From Chalciporus piperatus (taxonomy: Eukaryota; Basidiomycota; Agaricomycetes; Boletales; Boletaceae), in assembly GCA_038093975.1 (NCBI GenBank), contig JBBPTG010000310.1:1-26269 (forward strand): a stretch of 26,269 nt of DNA, given 5' to 3'. Position numbers and translations under genes: made by a program. The notes under the pieces are model-generated. The model searched no databases. It saw only the letters and a program-made list of their open reading frames with translations, and had not been told where the DNA came from. Shown one piece after another: positions 20,801 through 26,269 of this stretch (positions within the stretch are counted from its first letter, which is position 1; each line of letters starts with the position of its first letter).

Positions 20801-21382
20801 TCGGACCGAGGTCAGGCATGCTGGGAGTTACACCATGACAACACGGGCATGGTCAAGGGTGACCATGGTCGAGGAAACAGTGAAAAAGAATGTGGCCATT
20901 TATCGAGCAGCCAGGAAAGCATTACAAGACTTGGACGCTAGCCAGCAAGACTTGGAGAAGTATCGGCCAATCAGCAAGAAAGACTTGCAGGTGTCAACGG
21001 CCGTGAGCAATCTGAATGCTCGTGGACATCGAGATAATACCCTTGCTTGGTTCTGGACCATGGATATACCGAGGGACGTGGTAATGAATAACTGGATGTC
21101 CGAATGTGAGAGTGCTCCTCTGCTTCTCGGCTCGGCTGAATCTCTATGCTAGTCTATCGGGTGCATTGGCTCAGAGCAAAGGCCCAAAGAGATAGATGGA
21201 AAGAAGAAACTGAGCTTTTGGTTCAAGAAAAGGTGTGGACCACGAACTTCTTTGCTCATAAGGCAGGTGATTGGAGCGAAAAAGGGAACAATGCGAAAGA
21301 ACAGGGAAGGGTGGGAGCCGCGGCATATGCAGACAGACAGAAAAGGATGTATGCCAGGCTCAGAGATCATTGTCAGGATTAA
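17865..21382 (+). pseudogene. KDZ-superfamily transposase with CxC2 cysteine cluster, inactivated
   Basis: Inferred exons 17865-18100, 18178-18439, 18492-about 18890, 18954-19132, 19185-19540, 19593-19987, 20041-21105 and 21153-21382. The CxC2 cluster (CKICQ...CQDC...CTGCC...H...PLHR) is at 18270-18390, followed by LELHLGHLGSPCP and, near 19070, CPACPQPGIN. Presumed DDE residues: Asp in MDGNFK (19213), Asn instead of Asp in FYNINCQY (19672), Glu in GRVDGE (19855). Later landmarks are CARHGCF, HVHGHQAECF and the C-terminal YRVHWLRAKAQRDRW. Lesions: TAA 18188, TAG 18401 (Trp in relatives), a one-base phase error at the exon 3/4 junction, a frameshift near 19340-19358, splice donor GT read as AT at 19541, and TGA at 19831 and 19930. 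The enzyme would excise and insert the element. Confidence 0.9.
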
Positions 21383-21383
21383 T

Positions 21384-22695
21384 TCAAGTACGGTGGACAA
21401 GATTTTCTATGTCATCTACATTGACCCAATCTACATCGAAGAGGTTCATGGCCTGTTGAACGTTCTCCCTCATGTAGTATGCCAAGCAAACCCAACTTCC
21501 TTGAACCACAGGAACTCCATGCCGGATGATCCGCCCAGAAAATGCTACCACGGTGCCTGGAGGGTAATGAAGGGTAATGCCGAGTGTAGGCAGCTCCATT
21601 GTTAAGCCAGGATCATAGTCACCAAAGGATGCCAGCAGATCTAACCCCTGTGACATAGATCCTGAGTCTCGATGCAAAGGAGTCGCTCAATTGACCATGA
21701 CTGACATGGCATTGAAGACCGAGCCCCACTGCCTCATGATGGCAGTCATCTCCGTGTGGCCGCTCGTTAAGGCCCATGTGGCCAACCTTCCCTGAGCCAC
21801 CCTTGCAGATTGGTAAGCCCTGGGATGCATAATACTGTAGGCAGCCGAGAGGATCGCGTTTGGGACCAACATGTCTTCTAACCAAGCCGCAAGGCTCGGG
21901 TCTGCTAGGTTGACAGACGGCGCTGGACTTGAGTTACTGGCCTGCAAGAGATCAGGTCGTTGAATTGAATAAATCAAGGTGAATTGAACATACATTATGA
22001 GCTTGGGGAAACCAGCCAGGTGAGATGTTCAATGACCCCTGGAATGCAGCTTCCTGGGAAAAGAGGGCATTGGCAGTCCGCCAACCATGACACGATGACA
22101 GCGGGGTTGTGATGGTGGATTGAAGAAGCGGTTGGATTGCAGGCAGAGTGTTATGCACCCATGACTAGACAGCCGAGTGAGGCCTGAAAAGACACATTCA
22201 GCAGACTAGGCCTACCTGAAATTTGGAGGTGAGCGGCGATGGGAGATACCAAAGTAGGATGCGGCCAGCTTGATCTGTGACAATGCAAGGCGCATCTATG
22301 AAAGTGGTCAGAAGGGAGGGAAGCCGCTCGGAAATCCTTTGTTCGTGATCTGGATTTATGCCAGACTTGATATATCCCAGAACCGATGCAAGTTGTTCTG
22401 CTTGAATATCCAGGCGGACTGCGGCCGAACATCAGCTGCCTGAATGGCCTTTCATGGAAAATAGCTTGCCTGGACGGCTGAAGGCTGAAACCATCGCAAC
22501 CACCATGCGTTCGGCCTCAATGACAGCATTAACAGGAATCTGAACATCTGGCAAGACAGGTTCGGTGGTGTGATTGCGGAAGCGCAGCACCTCCTCCCGA
22601 AAACGTGCCTGGACATAGGTTGCCAACAGATCGTTGAGATAGAGGGCGAAGTTGGTATCAGTTAATTCCTCAGAGGTAACATGAGGTGGGTCCAT
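21384..22695 (-). pseudogene. TET/JBP-family 2-oxoglutarate/Fe(II) dioxygenase, four exons, one stop
   Basis: Exons (minus strand) 22695-22470, 22418-22216, 22164-21994 and 21941-21384; all phases agree, giving 385 sense or stop codons before the terminal stop. Introns are 51, 51 and 52 nt; the first uses a GC donor (CCAG|GCAAGC). Fungal TET/JBP landmarks are LSPGWF-like NISPGWFPQAH (exon 3), LVPNAILSAAYSIMHP and WGSVFNAMSVMVN (exon 4), iron ligands H290-x-D292 (LHRDSGS) and H341 (IIRHGV), and R358 for 2-oxoglutarate. TGA at codon 285 (21689-21687), five residues before the HxD, removes the catalytic half; relatives have Arg there (VNR.T..HRD), so CGA to TGA is likely. Such enzymes oxidise 5-methylcytosine in DNA. 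Its stop lies one base from the KDZ stop. Confidence 0.87.
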
Positions 22696-23686
22696 AGTAA
22701 ATCAAGGGAGTCGTGGTGTAACCCTCGACAGATAGGTAGAAACGGGAGCGTCTGCGGGTCCTTCGGGGCCGTCGGGTCAGTTCCTCGGGTCCAATGGGCT
22801 ATCAATATCCGGCCGACACTTTGGGAATACATCCATGACAGGCATGGGAAACCCATGTGCTTGAACTCTGGACCAAAGATAGCCTGGCCGAAAGTCAGCC
22901 TTCTCCATCAAACATCTGATGCTCACTAAAGTTGAAACATACACTTTGTTGGTGTACTTCGGCTGCAGATTACAGGCAGCCATTGGAGAGGCAGGACAAT
23001 GGCCTCCTGCAGCAATGGTCTCCCTGAGGGAGAAAGTGGTGAGTATGGATTTGCACACTTCCTGCAGGATTGTTAACAGCCAAACAATAGGCTGTAGTGA
23101 ATCGGTTGATGGCATACAAATCAATCGCTCACAATGATCTGCCACACATCCCTCTGTTGGATCGGGTCATCTTGCTGATTATTGTGAGCAATCTAGAGGA
23201 TGGCCAGCTCCGCCAGGAAATTTCAATGACACCTGGGAGCCAATTGCATATAATGCAACAAACATCGCTGAGGTGCGGCCGAGCATTGTCGGCCATGGAT
23301 TTGCAGCACAAGTGGTGGTTAGAAGGCAGCAATGGCCTGCCTGGTGACTATCGTCGGCAGGAGTTCGGAGACTTCATCGGGCCGGCAGAGGCTTTTTTCG
23401 GTGTGAGTTACCAGAAGTATCTTGGGTTAGCACTATGGGTACTCAAAATCTGGAATAGGGACTGCTCGCCCTTGCTCAGAATGCTGATAATAGCTCTGGG
23501 CTTCAGGGCGACATCGACGAGATGCAACAGAGCTTGCATGGGCAATTCGTGGAGGCAGCCATGACTTTACGAGAAATGAATAGGAGCTTGGTGCTGACAT
23601 GGAACAGGGCGAGAGGGTTGATAATGCTCACCCAATGGATTCGTGAGCAGGAGGGTAGAACCCATGTAGAAGGGGTCTGGGGATAG
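22681..23686 (+). CDS. Uncharacterised protein of up to 264 aa, four exons, open frame
   Basis: Exons 22681-22893, 22976-23038, 23091-23402 and 23480-23686 join in phase (introns 82, 52 and 77 nt; donors GTCAGC, GTGAGT and GTGAGT). The first ATG lies inside the start of the divergent TET gene (15-bp antisense overlap), so the true start may be different. Exon 3 has a hydrophobic helical stretch (LLDRVILLIIVSNL) and a KWWLEGSNGLPGDYRRQEFG segment. Exon 4 is a predicted coiled coil (GDIDEMQQSLHGQFVEAAMT...LREMNRSL). I do not recognise a family. It is convergent with the 184-aa gene. Confidence 0.55.
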
Positions 23687-23878
23687 GTAGAATATTTTAA
23701 ATATGCCAGCCAAAGGACATGTACTCCAGCCGAAACTCGTATCACAGTGAGCAAATGCAGCTGGCCCTGATAAACACTCAACATTGAGGAAATCTAATAT
23801 TACAGTACATTGTAGTCGAAATGCACGATGAGAATGAAACATAAGCATGAGCATGTATCTAAGAAGCATAACAAAGTA

Positions 23879-24520
23879 TTCTGCAAAGATTGTGAGCCGA
23901 TGAAGAGGAGAAGTAACTAGCTGACTCACAATGGTTCCTCAGCCGCTTTCTCAAGCTGGTGGGCAGGGTCTGTGTAGGGGTGGACATACTACATGGCAGA
24001 CCTTCAGCAAGGCACTGATGACAAGGCTGAGCCAATGAGCCTCCATTGCACAAGAGCTCGTCGGCTGCCTGACACTGTTCACATAGCTCTCTACTTTGAA
24101 CCTCCATTCCCAATACAGCCTCAAGGCCCCTAGGCAGCAGCCATAGGTTCGATGGTCCAGCGAGAGGGAGATCAACAGGTGACCGAAGAATCGGCCGAGG
24201 GATTGATGGGCCCATGGGAGCGGGGGGGGCCGGTGGGTTGGCAGCAGAGGCCAACCCTGAGACGCGTGACGCAACTATGTCCAGTGAGTCGCAGATGGTG
24301 TCCAAGACAGGTGGGGAAAATGGGGAGACACTGGGAGACATAATTCCTGCAGTCAGCTAGAGGATGATCAGTCGAATGATAGACGATCTGAAGAACAGCT
24401 TTGTACCGCTGCCTGCAAAACCATGTGTGCCCAGGTGCGACGATGGGCGAGATCATCGATCTCCCTGAGCTGTGGGCAAGCAAGATATTCGAGAGCATTT
24501 CGGCTGCTAGAGGGGTCCAT
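23879..24520 (-). CDS. Zn2Cys6-like protein of about 184 aa, three exons
   Basis: Exons (minus strand) 24520-24385, 24346-23930 and a last exon that supplies only the end of the stop codon (T|AA across 23930 and 23880-23879). If the last intron is retained, the frame runs to 23859. Introns are 38 and 49 nt. An earlier ATG at 24568 is in frame. The protein has a Pro-rich middle and a cluster C-x2-C-x7-C-x8-C-x2-C-x6-C (from CEQC to PCS), close to the fungal Zn2Cys6 pattern, followed by a basic SLRKRLRNH end. It resembles the cluster of the 656-aa protein, so the element may encode two related DNA-binding proteins. Moderate confidence in the structure, low in the function. Confidence 0.6.
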
Positions 24521-24682
24521 GGCGACGTTAGATATCGATTCAGATGATTGGAAGGCGATCTGAATCATCAGTCAACTGTCAGAATTGGCCAATGGGGCTG
24601 GCTGGGCGAGGGTGAGTCTGGATCTCGGGAATCAATTAGGGTCTTTGATTGATTGATCAGAGCTTCTTAGTGATTCCAGAGT

Positions 24683-25283
24683 ATGCCTAGTGGCTTGCTT
24701 TGGATCAGCCCATGCCTACTCAAGGACAAGGTTTGCATTAACCTGTTCCTACATATTTACAATCAATGCATCGGCCCATCCCTACACATTGACACTGATT
24801 GCATCGGCCCATCCCTACCTAGTGACAATAGGTATATCGGCCCATTCCTACGCATTGAGGCTCAACCCATTGGCCCATTCCTACACATTGACACTGATTG
24901 CATTGGCCAATGCCTACCCAGTGACAATAGGTATATCGGCCCATGCCTACCTAGTGACAATAGGTATATCAGCCCATTCCTACGCATTGAGGCTCAACCC
25001 ATTGGCCTACTCCTACCTAGTGACAATAGGTATATTGGCCCATTCCTACGCATTGAGGCTCAATGCATCGGCCTATCCCTACACATTGACACTGATTGCA
25101 TCAGCCCATTCCTGCCTAGTGACACTAGGTATATCGGCCCATGCCTACACATTGAAATGACTGCATCGGCCCATCCCTACACATCGACAAACTATACATC
25201 GGCCAATCCCTACCTACTGAGGCGGGTTGCATCGGCCCATCCCTACCCATTGACGCTCAATCTATTGGGCCATGCCTGCTGTA
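24683..25283. repeat. Right terminal inverted repeat made of 33-bp modules
   Basis: Modules of the form ATCGGCCCATNCCTAC plus a 17-base variable half (ACATTGACACTGATTGC, CTAGTGACAATAGGTAT, GCATTGAGGCTCAACCC and others) run to 25283, where similarity with the left end (10271) stops. Read inwards, the order of variants equals that of the left end. The part from 24683 to about 24760 is diverged. Long ORFs with an 11-residue repeat peptide are a consequence of the 33-base period. Confidence 0.85.
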
Positions 25284-25689
25284 TGTCGGAAATTTCGAAA
25301 ATTTAATTCAATGGATTGCAAGTGCTTGAAATGCCGCAATAGGAAGTCACCATTACATCAGCATTGCAATACTAAAGGTCTGATTGCGAACCGGCTGACT
25401 ATGATATTGCAATCAGGATGGCAATGGGCATTGAAACCGCGCCGGTCCGAATGTGATCACATGAGGAGCCACAGCACAGATATTAAGTTAGCATTGAAAT
25501 GACATTTAAATCAGGATGGCATTATTATTTAAATTAGGATTGCAATACTATTGTAATAGGGGTTCAAGGAAGGTATAAGGATCAAAATGTTATCGCACCG
25601 GTTGTCGCACCGGCCAACCGGCAACTTAACACCGGACATCTCAAGCGAGTTGAAATGCAACCAACCAATCATAATTAGCTTGAAATACT
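25284..25689. other. A+T-rich flank without recognised gene
   Basis: Repeated words such as GGATTGCAAT, ATCAGGATGGCA and TGAAATG recur at irregular spacing, and CGCACCGGTTGTCGCACCGG forms a short direct repeat near 25595. I see no coding region or element ends here. Confidence 0.5.
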
Positions 25690-25795
25690 TGTTGCAACCG
25701 GGATTCGAACTGGAGACTAGGAACATTAACAAGATTATAATATTAAGTAGCATGACTTACCTTGAGCATAGTTTACCATTAGGCTACGCGCCCTT
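25690..25795 (-). repeat. tRNA-derived (SINE-like) sequence with A- and B-box
   Basis: The minus strand from 25795 reads GGGCGCGTAGCCTAATGGTA, like the 5' half of a tRNA with an A-box, and about 65 bases later AGTTCGAATCCCGG, like a B-box/T-loop. A true tRNA is unlikely: the 3' side does not pair with GGGCGCG and the T-stem is poor. The A-box to B-box spacing suits a pol III promoter, so a SINE head or decayed tRNA is the best reading. Confidence 0.5.
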
Positions 25796-25915
25796 GTATA
25801 GTATTATAACACACTCAAATATATCGAGCATGTCTACACTTAGAGAAAATCAGTGAAGGCAAACACGAAGTACTGATCAGATGCAATCTGAATACATTGA
25901 TACTATCAATACCAT

Positions 25916-26266
25916 CTATTTGTCGGTGCCACGGGGTGAACTGCGGGTCGCTGGCTGCGCTGCTTTGCCCCGTCTACCACGACCCCTACCACGACCCCTT
26001 GACACTGGTTCGGGATTGACGGGCGCCGCTTCATCGACGGGCTGCTCTAGAACGAGCTCATCAACATGTGCAAGCTCCTGCGCAGGGTTGCCGGAACCGC
26101 TCAAAACTTCAACTGCGTTCAATGTTGGTCCGAGGTCAAGTGGCAGGTCTATGTTAGTAGCATCAACAGGCAGGTCCTGGACCTCGTCTTCCATGGTCTG
26201 GGTCGGGTCTGCGAGTGCCATTGCCATGGCAGCATCAATATCCGCAGTGAGATCTTCTTCAGTCAT
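25916..26266 (-). CDS. Basic RGRG-tailed protein, possibly incomplete at the window edge
   Basis: A 116-codon ORF starting at the last ATG in the window (26266), so the true N-terminus may lie to the right. The first 75 residues are acidic, with DLTADIDAAMAMALAD, and the tail SRGRGRGRGRRGK is a basic low-complexity repeat of the kind seen in RNA- or DNA-binding proteins. No family is recognised. The repeat suggests nucleic-acid contact but this is weak. Confidence 0.45.
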   Translation of the reverse strand: MTEEDLTADIDAAMAMALADPTQTMEDEVQDLPVDATNIDLPLDLGPTLNAVEVLSGSGNPAQELAHVDELVLEQPVDEAAPVNPEPVSRGRGRGRGRRGKAAQPATRSSPRGTDK

Positions 26267-26269
26267 GGT

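Larger units (their letters stand above)
9904..25283. mobile_element. Large KDZ-type DNA transposon with TET/JBP and five further genes (about 15 kb)
   Basis: Inverted arrays of 33-bp modules at 10271-10905 and 24683-25283 carry the same modules in the same order, with one extra module on the left, so they are homologous terminal repeats and not unrelated satellites. Between them lie seven genes in strictly alternating orientation, among them a KDZ transposase and a TET/JBP dioxygenase, a pair known to co-occur in mushroom-forming fungi. The exact ends are uncertain: the left side has about 370 further bases of decayed modules (9904-10270) that the right side lacks, so the right end is probably truncated. 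No target duplication could be identified. Confidence 0.7.

Noticed and set aside
22419..22469. GC splice donor in the TET gene as an inactivating lesion
   Set aside because: CCAG|GCAAGC matches the normal GC-AG intron consensus and keeps phase, and a T to C change is opposite to the other lesions.
22777..23145. 122-codon minus-strand ORF
   Set aside because: Antisense to exons of the plus-strand gene whose four exons join in phase; no domain seen.
24683..25306. 207-codon ORF with the same repeat peptide, plus strand
   Set aside because: Product of the inverted array; several frames are open and it has no domain.
25690..25795. Functional tRNA gene
   Set aside because: The 5' GGGCGCG has no pairing partner at the 3' side and the T-stem is mismatched.

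Overview
The window looks like repeat-rich DNA of a filamentous basidiomycete, probably an agaricomycete. The evidence is two copies of a fungal Ty3/gypsy element, a KDZ-superfamily transposase with a CxC2 cysteine cluster, a TET/JBP-type dioxygenase of the kind known to travel with fungal KDZ transposons, and many short GT-AG introns of about 50 nt. No housekeeping gene or RNA gene was recognised.

Layout. (1) Positions 1-9544 hold two minus-strand copies of one Tf1/sushi-like gypsy retrotransposon. The left copy (1-4565, its 3' part lies outside the window) has an intact 455-bp 5' LTR that sits inside the integrase domain of the right copy (4566-9544), so the left copy is the younger insertion. 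Eleven bases just inside the LTR are an exact complement of the predicted first 11 bases of the element RNA, the hallmark of Tf1-style self-priming. Both copies are broken in gag and pol. (2) At 9545-9903 a third LTR, in the opposite orientation, lies inside the right copy's 5' LTR and is cut off 16 bases after its predicted transcription start. (3) From about 9904 to 25283 lies what I interpret as one large DNA transposon. Its ends are inverted arrays of a 33-bp module in the same order (10271-10905 and 24683-25283), about 15.0 kb apart. Between them are seven multi-exon genes in strictly alternating orientation: a 379-aa unknown (-), a 656-aa Zn2Cys6-like protein (+), a 763-codon AT-hook-like protein (-), the KDZ transposase (+), the TET/JBP dioxygenase (-), a 264-aa unknown (+) and a 184-aa Zn2Cys6-like protein (-). 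(4) Positions 25284-26269 are flank: an A+T-rich stretch, a tRNA-derived (SINE-like) sequence and the end of a basic RGRG-rich ORF.

How it may work together. The KDZ protein would be the transposase and the 33-bp modules its likely binding sites. The TET/JBP protein would oxidise 5-methylcytosine, possibly on the element itself. The Zn2Cys6 and AT-hook proteins could be DNA-binding accessory or regulatory factors. The element appears dead: the transposase has three or four kinds of lesion, including Asp to Asn at a presumed catalytic position, and TET is cut by a stop just before its iron-binding HxD motif. Almost every point lesion inferred in the transposon genes and in the gypsy copies is a C:G to T:A change, as expected from 5-methylcytosine deamination or a RIP-like process.

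Exon-intron structures were worked out by hand from splice signals, reading-frame phase and remembered family motifs. No database search was possible.
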